A stretch of DNA of 64,000 nt from Mycolicibacterium sp. TY81 (GTDB lineage: Bacteria; Actinomycetota; Actinomycetes; Mycobacteriales; Mycobacteriaceae). The stretch spans positions 5,456,001-5,520,000 of the forward strand of contig NZ_AP023362.1 of the NCBI RefSeq assembly GCF_018326285.1. Reading direction: 5' to 3'. A program made the translations under genes and the position numbers. Under the pieces are notes generated by a model. The model did no database searches. It was not told the origin of the DNA and worked only from the letters and a program-made list of their open reading frames with translations. Each line of letters starts with the position of its first letter. Position 1 is the stretch's first letter. Shown piece by piece: positions 8,970-18,131 of the stretch.

Positions 8970-10634
8970 TCAGTTCTGCGCGGGCAGGACGTGCTCTCCG
9001 GTCTTGTCCGTGGCCAGGCACAGCGAGCAGATGTAGCCGCCCTCGGCCGAGGCCAGCATGTCGGGCCGCTCGTACTCGTGGTGGCACTTCTGGCACAGCA
9101 GGTGCGCGTCGGACGGGTTGCCGTGCTCGTCGTACATCGGCAGGTCGATGCCGTCGTCGGTGCGGCGCAGGTAGTACTTGCCCTTGGTGGCGATGGCGAT
9201 GATCGGCGGCAGCACCACACCGAGCCCGATCGCCACCAGCGGCGAGTAGGGGGTCAGCGCCGAGCCGAGTCCACCGAAGAACGCCACCACCGACAGGCCC
9301 GCCGCGATCAGCATCGAGCCGAAGCCCACCGGATTGAAGGCGTACAGCATGCCGCGACGGAACTCGGGCTCCTTGGGCGACAGCTTCAGCAGGTACTTGT
9401 TGAAGACGATGTCGCTGGCCACCACCACAACCCAGGCCATGCCGCAGTTGGCGTAGAAGCCGAGGATGGTGCTGAGGAAGTCGAACATGTTGGCTTCCAT
9501 CAGGATCAGCGCGATCAGCAGGTTCACGCCGAGGAACACCAGGCGGCCGGGGTAGTGGTTGGTGATGCGGGTGTAGGAGTTGGTCCACGCCAGCGAGCCC
9601 GAGTAGGCGTTGGTGACGTTGATCTTGATCTGGCTGATCACCACGAGCACCACGGCCAGGGTCATGGCGAGCCAGCCCGGCAGGAAGTTTTCGTAGATCG
9701 ACAGGAACTGGTGCACCGGCTGGTTGGCGATGCCCGCGCTGTCGGCGACATTGGCGATCAGGTAGACGGCGAGGAACAGGCCGACGACCTGCTTGATGGC
9801 GCCGAAGAACACCCAGCCCGGGCCGGCCAGGAACATCCAGGTCCACCAGGAGCGCTTGTTCTCCGGGGTCTTCGGCGGCATGAACCGCAGGTAGTCGTTC
9901 TGCTCGGCGATCTGCGCGATCAGTGACAGACACACGCCGGCGGCCAGCAGCGTTGAGCCCATGTCGAAGCCCTGGATGTGGTCCTTGCCCTGGTAGGCGA
10001 AGAACTGCCCGACCGATTCGGGGTGGCTGATCAGCAGGTAGACGAACGGCGCGACCATCAGGATCAGCCACAGCGGGGTGGTCCAGACCTGCAGCGTCGA
10101 GAGCACCTTCATGCCGTAGATGACCAGCGGGAAGATGATCAGTGTCGACACCGCATAGCCGAGCCACAACGGCAGGCCCAGGCCCAATTTGAGGCCCTGG
10201 GCCATGATCGACCCCTCCAGCGCGAAGAAGATGAAGGTGAACGTCGCGAAGATGACGTTCGTGACCACCGAGCCGTAGTAGCCGAAGCCACTGCCGCGCG
10301 TCACCAGATCGAGGTCGATGTTGTAGCGGGCCGAGTAGTAGGCCACCGGGAACCCGGTCAGCAGGATGACGACCGCGAAGATCGCGATGCCCGCCAGTGC
10401 GTTGGTGGTGCCGTACGAGATGCCGATGTTGGCGCCGATCGCGAAGTCGGCCAGGTAGGCGATACCGCCCAGTGCCGAGATGCCGACCACGCGCGTCGAC
10501 CATTTCCGGTAACTGCGCGGCGCAAAGCGGAGGGTGTAGTCCTCCAAGGTTTCGCGTGTCGCGGTCAACCGGTCCTGATCGACGTCCGGTACAGCGGCAG
10601 GCGACAGCGGCTCCTGGCTGAGGTCTTGGGTCAT
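8970..10634 (-). CDS. NCS1-family permease (purine/cytosine or allantoin type) with C-terminal zinc ribbon
   Basis: The 554-residue protein has about 12 hydrophobic segments between residues 45 and 480, preceded by LEDYTLRFAPRSYRKWS, typical of nucleobase:cation symporter-1 permeases (Cytosine/Purine/Uracil/Thiamine/Allantoin family). The unusual part is a cytosolic C-terminal tail with CQKCHHEY and CSLC, a likely four-Cys zinc-binding module, which suggests sensing or partner binding. The substrate is not determined. It is divergent from the PAP2 gene and ends at a strong hairpin. Confidence 0.85.
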   Translation of the reverse strand: MTQDLSQEPLSPAAVPDVDQDRLTATRETLEDYTLRFAPRSYRKWSTRVVGISALGGIAYLADFAIGANIGISYGTTNALAGIAIFAVVILLTGFPVAYYSARYNIDLDLVTRGSGFGYYGSVVTNVIFATFTFIFFALEGSIMAQGLKLGLGLPLWLGYAVSTLIIFPLVIYGMKVLSTLQVWTTPLWLILMVAPFVYLLISHPESVGQFFAYQGKDHIQGFDMGSTLLAAGVCLSLIAQIAEQNDYLRFMPPKTPENKRSWWTWMFLAGPGWVFFGAIKQVVGLFLAVYLIANVADSAGIANQPVHQFLSIYENFLPGWLAMTLAVVLVVISQIKINVTNAYSGSLAWTNSYTRITNHYPGRLVFLGVNLLIALILMEANMFDFLSTILGFYANCGMAWVVVVASDIVFNKYLLKLSPKEPEFRRGMLYAFNPVGFGSMLIAAGLSVVAFFGGLGSALTPYSPLVAIGLGVVLPPIIAIATKGKYYLRRTDDGIDLPMYDEHGNPSDAHLLCQKCHHEYERPDMLASAEGGYICSLCLATDKTGEHVLPAQN

Positions 10635-10733
10635 GGTTAGCGAAGCTATGGTCAGTTTGTTTCGTGCCCGTGACAGTTATGTTCCGGGCGGTAGCGAATT
10701 TCCAGCGCGCGAGCGCATCCCGGAAGGAGACCG

Positions 10734-11393
10734 GTGACGAACCGCAACCGCTGGCTGATCGGGGCCGCGGCCGTGATCGGTTACGCCCTGCTGTGGGTGG
10801 GCTGGGCAGCGCAATGGCCCTGGGTGACGGCTTTCGACACGTCGCTGCTCGCGCCCTTGCACCGGTACGGTGCGGCACATCCCGGCTGGGTGGTCGGCTG
10901 GCAGTGGTTCTCCTTCGTCTTCGGACCCTGGACCTTCCGGATCATTGCGGTGGTGATCGCGTTCGTCGCGCTCGCACGGCGACAGCGCCGCACCGCGCTC
11001 TTCCTCTTGATCGGCATCGCCGCGACCGGTCTGGTCACCGAGATCGCCAAGGACATCGCCCAACGGGCGCGGCCGCTGACGGCGCTGGCACACGAACCGT
11101 CGTGGTCGTTCCCCTCGGGGCACGCGCTGGGCACCATGGCCGGTGCGCTGGGGCTGTGTGCGGTGTTCCGGCTGTGGGGGGTGGCGCGGCAGCGGCTGAT
11201 CGAGGTGCTCTGTGCCGTCATCGTCGTGACCGTCGGGGCGAGCCGGGTGGTGCTCAACGTGCACAACCCGACCGACGTCCTCGCAGGGTGGTTGCTGGGT
11301 GCGCTGTGGTTCCTGATCTGCGTGCCCTTGCTCGCGCCAGTGCTTGCGTCGGCCGGGTCTCAAAGCCGAAGCCCTATCGTGCCCAAACCTTGA
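10734..11393 (+). CDS. PAP2-family membrane phosphatase
   Basis: The start is GTG 10734 with GGAAGGAG upstream; the product is 219 residues. The three PAP2 phosphatase motifs are present in order: KDIAQRARP, FPSGH and SRVVLNVHNPTDV. Six hydrophobic segments surround them. Such enzymes dephosphorylate phosphatidic acid, decaprenyl diphosphate or related lipids at the membrane surface. Its tail overlaps no other gene, and a secreted L,D-transpeptidase-like gene follows, so a cell-envelope role is plausible. Confidence 0.88.
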   Translation: MTNRNRWLIGAAAVIGYALLWVGWAAQWPWVTAFDTSLLAPLHRYGAAHPGWVVGWQWFSFVFGPWTFRIIAVVIAFVALARRQRRTALFLLIGIAATGLVTEIAKDIAQRARPLTALAHEPSWSFPSGHALGTMAGALGLCAVFRLWGVARQRLIEVLCAVIVVTVGASRVVLNVHNPTDVLAGWLLGALWFLICVPLLAPVLASAGSQSRSPIVPKP

Positions 11394-11440
11394 CCCGCCC
11401 TGGCTTGACCTTCCAGAGGGCGGTTCTCGACCATGGACGG

Positions 11441-12091
11441 GTGCGCCGACTGTTCGCTTTGCTGTGTGCTGCCGCGCTGGCGGTGGCACTGGCGCCCGTC
11501 GGCAACGCGGTGGTCACTCCGTGGTTCGCCAACTCGGTGGGATCGGCCACGCAGGTGATTTCGGTTGTGGGCGTTGGTGGTTCGTCGGCCAAGATGGACG
11601 TGTATCAGCGAGGGCCCGCAGGGTGGGACGCCGTCGCGGTCGGGATCCCGGCGCACGTCGGCTCCCGGGGCATGGTCCCGCAGAGCCACGACGGCAACCT
11701 GCAGACCCCGATGGGCATCTTCACGCTGCCGTTCGCGTTCGGCACCGCCGCCAATCCCGGCACGGGTCTGCAATACGTCCAGACCACACCTGATCACTGG
11801 TGGGACGGCGACATGAAGAGCCCCACCTACAACACCATGCAGGTGTGCAAGAAGGCGCAGTGCCGCTTCGACACCGATCCCGCGAGTGGCACCGAGAACC
11901 TCGACATCGCACCCTACAAATACGCCGTGGTCATGGGCGTGAACCCGCAACGGACGCCCGGCAACGGTGGCGCGTTCTTCGTCCACATCGGTGACGGCCC
12001 GACGGCCGGATGTGTGGCGATCGACGAGGGCACCCTGGTGAAGATCATGCGATGGCTGCAACCGGGAGCGCTGATCGCCGTTGCCAAGTAA
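11441..12091 (+). CDS. Secreted L,D-transpeptidase (YkuD-like) family protein
   Basis: The start is GTG 11441 (VRRLFALLCAAALAVALAP), which supplies a signal peptide; the mature domain begins after GNA. Near residue 190 the catalytic motif HIGDGPTAGCVAI has the His and Cys of YkuD-type transpeptidases in the expected H-x7-GC spacing. The family forms 3-3 peptidoglycan cross-links or attaches proteins to the wall. The length of 216 residues and the lack of an Ig-like domain resemble the Streptomyces-type YkuD proteins more than LdtMt2. Confidence 0.85.
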   Translation: MRRLFALLCAAALAVALAPVGNAVVTPWFANSVGSATQVISVVGVGGSSAKMDVYQRGPAGWDAVAVGIPAHVGSRGMVPQSHDGNLQTPMGIFTLPFAFGTAANPGTGLQYVQTTPDHWWDGDMKSPTYNTMQVCKKAQCRFDTDPASGTENLDIAPYKYAVVMGVNPQRTPGNGGAFFVHIGDGPTAGCVAIDEGTLVKIMRWLQPGALIAVAK

Positions 12092-12330
12092 TCAGATATG
12101 AAGGGCAGCACCGAGTTTCAGCTTGAGCGGCATCGCCGCGTCGTGGGTGCGGTCGTGGCTGTGGATCTCATCGATGCCGCCCCTGTCGGGCGTTGCGGCA
12201 CACCGGGCGCACAGGCTCGGCAGGTTTCGTCCACAGGGCGGGCACAGCGGACGAAAAGCAATCTGCGAGAACGCCGTTCGCACGTGTCCCGAGCTGCGAC
12301 GACGCGTTCGCACGTTAGGGTGGTGGGGTT

Positions 12331-14262
12331 ATGAGCCACCAGCTGGGGTTGTCGATCGGGACGACCAACCTGGTCGCAGCGCGCGTCGGTGAACCGCCCA
12401 TGGTGCGGCGCGCGGTGCTGCGCCTGTACCGTGACCGCGCGCCCCAGATCGGGTTGGCCGCGGATGCCCTCGACGACGGCGTGACACTCACCGGCTTCGT
12501 TGAACGCGTCGGCGACCCGGTGCCGATGGTGGCGCCCGACGGCACGGCGTATCACGCCGACCAGTTGGTGGCCGAGGCGTTGGACGCCCTGATCGAGGCC
12601 GCGGGCGGCGAGCCGCCGACAGGACAGCTGGCGATATCCGTTCCGGCGCATTGGGATACCGCGACGCTGCGGGCGATGCGGACCGTGATGCGATCCAATC
12701 CCAGCCTGGCGCCCAACGGGGTTCCGGCGCGGCTGGTGTCCGACGCGGTCGCGGCACTGACCGCACTGCACGCCAATCCGGGTCTGCCCGCCACCGGCAC
12801 CGCAGCGCTCCTCGATTTCGGCGGTGGTGGCACCAGCATCACGCTGGCTGCCGCGGACACGTCGTTCGAGCCCGTCGAGACCGTTCGGTACACCGAATTC
12901 TCCGGGGAGGCCGTCGACCAGGCGCTGCTGGCGCACGTGCTCGACCGCGTCGGTGGTGCCGGGGGAGTGGACACCGCAGGCACTGCGGCTGTGAGTTCAC
13001 TGGAGAAACTCCGTGAATCCTGCTGTGCGGCAAAGGAAGCACTGTCGGAGGCCGAGACGGCGACGGTGCCGGTGGACATTCCGGGCCACCAGGGCGATGT
13101 CGAGGTCACCCGCGCCGAGTTGGCCGAACTGCTCGACGAACCGCTGACCGGGGTGCTGGCGGAGCTCGATGAGCTGTTGCAGCGCAACAACATTGCGTGG
13201 CGGTCCGTCAGCTCGCTGGTTGCGGTCGGTGGTGGCGCGCGGATCCCGGTGATCAGTACGCGGCTCGCCGCACATCTCGAGGCGCGTGGCGCCGCGGGCA
13301 TTCTCGTCACGACCCCGCAGCCGGCGCTCGATGCCGCGGTGGGTGCGGCACTGTTCGCGGTGTACGGCGCCGACGCCGACGCCAAGACCGGCATGGCGCC
13401 GGCCGCATTGCTGGGCACCGCACCGACCGCGGCCGTCGACGGCGGGCCTGCCACCGCGCCCGCGGCCATCCCCGAACTCGACGTGCTCACCGACACCGCG
13501 GCAGCCCGGGTGGTCAAAACCACCGGGCCGTCCCTGGCCTGGTCCGAGGACTCCGACGGCGGCGGTGACCTGCTGCCCTACACCGGCGACGACGTCTTCG
13601 GTGACACCACGACCACTCGCGCCATCGCGCAGTATGTGCCGCCGGCCGCCGCGGTGGCCACCGAGCCGTCCAAGGCCTGGCAACGGCTCCCGCTGGTGGT
13701 GTTCGGCGTCGCGATCTTCGCCGCGATCGCGGCCGTGGGCGGCGTGACGATCGCGCTGACCGGCGACCGCAAGCCCGTCGCGCCGCCGACCACCCCGCCG
13801 CCGTCACTGAGCGAATCTCCGACGCCACCGCCGGCGCCGCCGGCCGAACCGGCGCCGCCCAGCACTGTCACCGTCACCAACGAGGTCCCCGCACCGCCAC
13901 CCCCGCAGCCCAGCCCGACGTACCAACCGCCGGTCACCCACGCGCCGGCGCCGACGCACACCACCACGACGCACGCGCAGACGACGACTCCACCGCCGGC
14001 GACCACCACCGCCACCACGAGCGAGCCGCCGCCTCCGCCACCACCACCGCCTACGTCGGAGACGCCGACCTCGACGACGCCGACCATGACGACGAGCTAC
14101 ATCCGGCTGCCGTTCGTGCCGGTGCCGATCCCGATTCAGGTCCCCAAAGGCCCGGACCAACCGGTCGAATCCCAGCCGCCGGCCAATCCGTACTACCCGG
14201 GACAGCAGCAGTACCCGTACGGGCAGTACCCGCAGCAGTATCCGCAGCAATACCCCTATTGA
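12331..14262 (+). CDS. Hsp70-like ATPase fused to a membrane anchor and proline-rich tail
   Basis: Residues 1-350 form an actin-like/Hsp70 nucleotide-binding domain: LGLSIGTTNLVAARV at the start, LDFGGGGTSITL as phosphate 2 and VAVGGGARIPVI near residue 290. A transmembrane helix lies near residues 452-474 and is followed by about 170 residues of Pro/Thr repeats ending in a QQYPYGQYPQQYP tail. There is no substrate-binding lid as in DnaK. It resembles the proline-rich Hsp70-like Rv2264c. The likely topology is ATPase inside and proline-rich tail in the periplasm. Function is unknown. Confidence 0.85.
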   Translation: MSHQLGLSIGTTNLVAARVGEPPMVRRAVLRLYRDRAPQIGLAADALDDGVTLTGFVERVGDPVPMVAPDGTAYHADQLVAEALDALIEAAGGEPPTGQLAISVPAHWDTATLRAMRTVMRSNPSLAPNGVPARLVSDAVAALTALHANPGLPATGTAALLDFGGGGTSITLAAADTSFEPVETVRYTEFSGEAVDQALLAHVLDRVGGAGGVDTAGTAAVSSLEKLRESCCAAKEALSEAETATVPVDIPGHQGDVEVTRAELAELLDEPLTGVLAELDELLQRNNIAWRSVSSLVAVGGGARIPVISTRLAAHLEARGAAGILVTTPQPALDAAVGAALFAVYGADADAKTGMAPAALLGTAPTAAVDGGPATAPAAIPELDVLTDTAAARVVKTTGPSLAWSEDSDGGGDLLPYTGDDVFGDTTTTRAIAQYVPPAAAVATEPSKAWQRLPLVVFGVAIFAAIAAVGGVTIALTGDRKPVAPPTTPPPSLSESPTPPPAPPAEPAPPSTVTVTNEVPAPPPPQPSPTYQPPVTHAPAPTHTTTTHAQTTTPPPATTTATTSEPPPPPPPPPTSETPTSTTPTMTTSYIRLPFVPVPIPIQVPKGPDQPVESQPPANPYYPGQQQYPYGQYPQQYPQQYPY

Positions 14263-14387
14263 TAGGCGGAATTGCATCGGATCTCGCTGATTTGAATCCC
14301 GTATTGACTATTGACGCAGGCGTCGGAACGTCAGTGTGAACAGGAAATTTACTTGCTCGCATACCACAAATGCGGCAATCTTGTTCT

Positions 14388-14636
14388 ATGAATTCGACAA
14401 GAACACGCGTCGGGTTGGCGGCCGCTGCGGCCATGGTTGCGCTGGGCACTCTGGGTGCGATCTCCGCTGGAGTGACCGATGGAGGCGCCGTCGCCGGCTC
14501 CGACCACGCCCCGACCAACACCGTTTTCAACAGCCCGGAAGTCCCCGAATTCAACAACGGGGCCACCCAAACCTGGTCTCCGGCGGCATCAACTGCTTCA
14601 ACGATGAGCGCAGCGCCGGGAGTTAAGGCAGGATAG
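14388..14636 (+). CDS. Small secreted protein
   Basis: ATG 14388 opens an 82-residue protein with a signal peptide (TRVGLAAAAAMVALGTLGAIS) and a short, Asn/Thr/Ser-rich mature part containing FNSPEVPEFNNGATQTWS. No catalytic motif or cysteines are seen. It is 6 bp upstream of another secreted-protein gene and probably in the same transcript. I do not recognise a named family. Confidence 0.65.
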   Translation: MNSTRTRVGLAAAAAMVALGTLGAISAGVTDGGAVAGSDHAPTNTVFNSPEVPEFNNGATQTWSPAASTASTMSAAPGVKAG

Positions 14637-14642
14637 GGCCCC

Positions 14643-15119
14643 ATGAAGACTGCATGGGGTGTTGCTGCGGCAACTTCGCTGGGTGCTGTGGCCTTGATGT
14701 GTAGTGGTGTGGCGTCCGCCGGTTCTGCGCCCAATGTGGTCGGCCAGAAGTTCAGTGACGCGCGGTCGGCGCTGTCCAGTGCTGGATTCAAGCCGCTGGT
14801 CTCGACGACGGTGGGCGACCAGCTGCAGTGGCCGAACTGCGTTGTGACCAATCAGGTGGCCCGCACGGTGGCAGCGCCGGCGAACAGCGGTGGTTCGAGC
14901 AGCAGTCAGGTTTTGCTGTCGCTGAACTGTGAGGCGGCGTTCGCCACTGCGGGTAGCCCCGGTAACTCGCTGGGTAGCCCGGCGGGTTCGCAGGCTTACG
15001 CCTCGGCGTCGGCATCGGCCGCAGCGGCTGCTTCGTCGGCGTCCGCCGCAGCCGCGGCTGAGGCGGCAGCGGCCGGCGAAGCGGGCCAGGTCTGGGAGGG
15101 CCAGAACTCCGACCGCTGA
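14643..15119 (+). CDS. Secreted PASTA-like domain protein
   Basis: The 158-residue product has a signal peptide (MKTAWGVAAATSLGAVALMC through ASAG). The segment APNVVGQKFSDARSALSSAGF matches the opening of a PASTA-type fold, with two cysteines (PNC and LNC) that could form a disulfide. The C-terminal third is low-complexity Ala/Ser, including long poly-Ala runs, and ends AGQVWEGQNSDR. Secreted mycobacterial proteins of this shape are common and their role is not known. It follows the small secreted gene by 6 bp. Confidence 0.7.
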   Translation: MKTAWGVAAATSLGAVALMCSGVASAGSAPNVVGQKFSDARSALSSAGFKPLVSTTVGDQLQWPNCVVTNQVARTVAAPANSGGSSSSQVLLSLNCEAAFATAGSPGNSLGSPAGSQAYASASASAAAAASSASAAAAAEAAAAGEAGQVWEGQNSDR

Positions 15120-15380
15120 ACCTGAACCGGTATTGCTGGACGGTTTCGGTTTCTCGATGGTGCGGAATACGCGGCTGTCTGCACACCTGCGCGTTCGGTA
15201 TTGCTGTTCTCGATGCTCGGGTAGGGATTCGCTGGCTGGCGTAGAGATTTGGACAAGCGTACGTTTTGCTGACTGCTGGTTCGCGCTCGCGTGCCCGTGA
15301 CGAGAATGCCGCTCTGACAGGTGATTTCAAGCGTGTCGTAAGTTGCGCCAAGTCTGTCTGAGCGGCTTGTATATCCCCTT

Positions 15381-16238
15381 GTGCCGGAAATGGATCGTCG
15401 AAACATGATGCGCGCGTCGGGGCTCGGCCTGCTGGCCGCCGCCGCGATGCCGTCCCCCGCCGCTCTGGCGGATCCCCAACCGGGCAGTTCGCCCACTGCG
15501 CCGCTGGCCCCGCAGCCTGCCGCGCAAACGCCCACGTACATCTTCCACGATGAGTTCGACGGCCCCGCCGGGTCGCGGCCCGACCCGGCCAAGTGGAACA
15601 TCTCGCCGCGGCGCGAGACCATCAAGAACCCGGTGTTCTGGGACCGCCCGGAGAACATGGGTCAGTACCGCGACGACCGTGAGCACGTCTTCCTCGACGG
15701 CAAGGGCAACCTCGTCATCCGCGCCACGCGCGATGCCAACGGGAAATACACCAGCGGCAAGGTCTTCGGCACCTTCTGGGGTGGCATCAACACCACCTGG
15801 GAAGCCCGGATCAAGTTCAACTGCCTGACCAACGGCTGCTGGCCGGCCTGGTGGCTGTCCAACGACCACCCCGTCGTCGGCGGCGAGATCGACCTGGCCG
15901 AGTGGTACGGCAACGGTGAATGGCCGTCGGGCACCACGGTGCACGCCCGGTCGGACGGCACGTCGTTCGACACGCACCCGCACCCGATCGACGGTGGCTG
16001 GCACACCTGGCGCGTCACCTGGAACGACGCCGGTATGTCGTTCTGGCAGGACTACACCGAAGGCATGCAGCCGTACTTCTACGTGCCGGCGAACTCTCTG
16101 GACGACTGGCCGTTCAACCTGCCCGGCTACTCGGTGTTCCCGGTTCTGAACCTGGCGGTGTCCGGTTCCGGTGGCGGCGACCCCAAGGGTGGCAGCTACC
16201 CGGCCGAGATGCTCGTCGACTACGTGCGCGTCTGGTAA
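15381..16238 (+). CDS. Glycoside hydrolase family 16 beta-glucanase, Tat-exported
   Basis: The 285-residue protein starts at GTG 15381; ATG 15390 is an alternative. Arg6-Arg7 before MMRASGLGLLAAA form a twin-arginine signal. The GH16 active site is clear as GGEIDLAEW, with Glu169 as nucleophile, Asp171 and Glu174 as acid/base. It resembles M. tuberculosis Rv0315, described as a beta-1,3-glucanase-like secreted antigen. A strong terminator follows 19 bp after the stop. Confidence 0.9.
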   Translation: MPEMDRRNMMRASGLGLLAAAAMPSPAALADPQPGSSPTAPLAPQPAAQTPTYIFHDEFDGPAGSRPDPAKWNISPRRETIKNPVFWDRPENMGQYRDDREHVFLDGKGNLVIRATRDANGKYTSGKVFGTFWGGINTTWEARIKFNCLTNGCWPAWWLSNDHPVVGGEIDLAEWYGNGEWPSGTTVHARSDGTSFDTHPHPIDGGWHTWRVTWNDAGMSFWQDYTEGMQPYFYVPANSLDDWPFNLPGYSVFPVLNLAVSGSGGGDPKGGSYPAEMLVDYVRVW

Positions 16239-16256
16239 ACCTCCGACAACTGTCGA

Positions 16257-16287
16257 TGGGCCCCGCTTCGGCGGGGCCCATTCTCAT
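16257..16287 (+). terminator. Rho-independent-like terminator after GH16 gene
   Basis: TGGGCCCCGC (16257-16266), a TTCG tetraloop and GCGGGGCCCA (16271-16280) make a perfect 10-bp stem, followed by a weak T-rich tail (TTCTCATT). It separates the GH16 gene from the convergent methylase, and could serve both directions. Confidence 0.85.
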
Positions 16288-17147
16288 TGGGGGCCGCGAC
16301 CGCGGAACGTGGTGCCGGCCCGCTCCAGCAGTCCGCGTACGCGGGTGATTCCGTAGCCGGTCTCCTCGGCGAGCTGGCGGATGCTCTCGCCGTTCTCGTA
16401 GCGGATGCGCAGTTCCTTGCCGATGCGTTCGGCCGTCGTCGGGTCCAGCCGGACGTGCTTGGTCACCGGCGGCACGTCGATGGCGCCCCCGGCGTAACCC
16501 TTGTGGACCTGGCCGCGCGGCGTGACATCGGCGGCGGACTCGTCGCCCCACGCCGTCCAACCCGGCTGCGGATGCCGGGCAAACAGCTCCAGATACGGGC
16601 CGGGCGAGCAGGCCTCGATGAATCCGTACTGCTCGTCGGGCTTGCGGGAATGCTCCCGCTTGCGGGTCTCGATCATGTTGACCTGGCTGCGGGCGTGCGG
16701 CAGCGTGCGCATGCTGCCGCGCACGCCGAACAGGATGATCTCGGTGACGTTGCGGAAATAGAAGCCGACACCGCGGCCGTCGGGCCCGCCGTCCTTGCGC
16801 CGCTTGGCCCAGATGACGTTGGAGACGTAGCGGTAGCCCCACGCCTCCATGACGCGCAGCCCCTCGGGCAGCAGCGCGTTGGGCACCCACAGGTACAGGT
16901 GCGAGTCACGCGCGGCGACGGTGGACACCGGGATGTCGCAGATGGCCTCGAGATCGAGCGTGGAGTACCGGTCAAGGCGCCGGTGCTCCGGTGCCACCTT
17001 GCCGGTTCGATTGGTGAAACGCCAAGGCGGATCGGCCAATACGGTCTTCCAGCCGCCATCGATGGTGGGCAGCGGCGGCGGCGCGGCGATATCGCGCAGG
17101 GGGGCGGCCTTCGACTCGGCGCCGGCCTGATCGCTGCGTTTCGCCAC
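16284..17147 (-). CDS. MT-A70 family adenine DNA methyltransferase with C-terminal HTH
   Basis: This 287-residue protein has the N6-adenine methylase catalytic motif DPPW at residues 39-42, then FYFRNVTEIILFGVRG and the AWGDE segment near the AdoMet site. Residues 240-287 form a helix-turn-helix (ENGESIRQLAEETGYGITRV), so the methylase may bind DNA separately. The BglII-like endonuclease gene lies immediately upstream in the same direction, making a type II restriction-modification pair. The 79-bp gap holds two AGATCT repeats that may be its own regulatory and target sites. Confidence 0.85.
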   Translation of the reverse strand: MAKRSDQAGAESKAAPLRDIAAPPPLPTIDGGWKTVLADPPWRFTNRTGKVAPEHRRLDRYSTLDLEAICDIPVSTVAARDSHLYLWVPNALLPEGLRVMEAWGYRYVSNVIWAKRRKDGGPDGRGVGFYFRNVTEIILFGVRGSMRTLPHARSQVNMIETRKREHSRKPDEQYGFIEACSPGPYLELFARHPQPGWTAWGDESAADVTPRGQVHKGYAGGAIDVPPVTKHVRLDPTTAERIGKELRIRYENGESIRQLAEETGYGITRVRGLLERAGTTFRGRGPQ

Positions 17148-17170
17148 GTTGTCACTCCTACCTTCGAATT

Positions 17171-17202
17171 AGATCTTTTCGAACGGAGAAGATCTTCACG
17201 AA
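17171..17202. promoter_or_regulatory. Direct repeats with AGATCT upstream of the methylase
   Basis: AGATCTTTTCGAA (17171-17183) and AGATCTTCACGAA (17190-17202) are direct repeats with a 19-bp period, located 24 bp upstream of the methylase start. Each begins with the palindrome AGATCT, the BglII recognition sequence. The AT-rich patch stands out in GC-rich DNA. They are candidate operators for the HTH of the methylase, or sites whose methylation tunes expression. Confidence 0.55.
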
Positions 17203-17226
17203 ATCGTAGGCGATGGCACCGACAGG

Positions 17227-17967
17227 TCAGGCTTCCCAGAGGCCGATGTCGTCTGCGGGTTGCCGGTCGTCTCGAACCGGGGCGTGGTCGGCCCAGGTGC
17301 GGGCGCAGATCGCGACGGCCAGCAGCGGGCAGCCGCCGCTGTCGCCGCGCTGCATGCGGGGCCGCAGCTTCTCGGTGTTGGTGGTGGTCGTGGTGGCCAG
17401 GATGCGGCGGGCGCGCTCGTCGTCCATGCCGGCCTCGATGCCCAGGCGGTAGCCGAGCGTGCGCAGGTCGGTCTGCGTGCGGGTGATGATGACGGCGACG
17501 TCGATCAGCGCCGCGTCATACAGCGCCCGGTACGCGCTCAGGTCGCGATCGAGGTTGCCGTCCTTGGCATTCCACTCCACATCGAGGGCCAGCCGGTCGA
17601 CGAAGTTGTCGACCTTGTAGCCCTCGTTGAAGACCTCGGTGTCTTCCAGCGTGGGGTGCATCTCGCCCGCCGGCTTGTGCGGCATCTTGCGCAGTTCCAA
17701 GCGGATTCGGGTGTCCACGCGTGCCTCACGCCAGCCCTTGTTGCGGAAGGCGGTGTTGAGGCGGGCGGCGAGTTCGGTCTCCTGGCCGCCGGGCTGGACG
17801 AGATCGTCGGTACGGAGCTGGAATTCGTGCAGGGCGGTGAGGAGCTCGTCGAACCGCTGCGGGTTGGTGGCGGCGAGGATCGCGGCGGCGTTGCGGGTTT
17901 CGATGAACTCGTACCGGTCGCGGATGTGCGGCGGCAGCACGCGGGTGTACGAGTCCGTCAGATCCAC
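17227..17967 (-). CDS. Type II restriction endonuclease, BglII-like
   Basis: The start is GTG 17967 (VDLTDSYTRVLPPHI), giving 246 residues. The core LDVEWNAKDGNLDRDLSAYR, with Glu131-x-Asn133 and acidic residues at 120/124, followed by IDVAVIITR near 155-163, fits the BglII/EcoRI-type PD-(D/E)xK fold. HKPAGEMHPTLEDTEVFNEG is also typical of that family. The MT-A70 methylase lies 79 bp downstream. The order (endonuclease first, separated by a repeat-bearing gap) suggests the methylase has its own promoter, allowing it to be made first after transfer. Confidence 0.75.
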   Translation of the reverse strand: MDLTDSYTRVLPPHIRDRYEFIETRNAAAILAATNPQRFDELLTALHEFQLRTDDLVQPGGQETELAARLNTAFRNKGWREARVDTRIRLELRKMPHKPAGEMHPTLEDTEVFNEGYKVDNFVDRLALDVEWNAKDGNLDRDLSAYRALYDAALIDVAVIITRTQTDLRTLGYRLGIEAGMDDERARRILATTTTTNTEKLRPRMQRGDSGGCPLLAVAICARTWADHAPVRDDRQPADDIGLWEA

Positions 17968-18131
17968 GGGGCGACGGTAGCAGTGCGCCGGTCCACGGAA
18001 TAACCCGCGGAAGTCCGCCGTCGCATCGTGCTGTGCAGGCCCTTGATCTTTCGCCGCATGACCGGGCACTACACGCTGACCGAGGAACACGCCCGGCGGC
18101 TGGCTGCGACGGCGTTGCGGGGCTTGTCCCC

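Noticed and set aside
12118..12936. Minus-strand frame at the start of the Hsp70-like gene
   Set aside because: Overlaps the well-supported plus-strand gene and shows no domain.
13800..14262. Proline-rich PPE/PE-like gene
   Set aside because: The repeats are the C-terminal tail of the Hsp70-like membrane protein, in the same frame.
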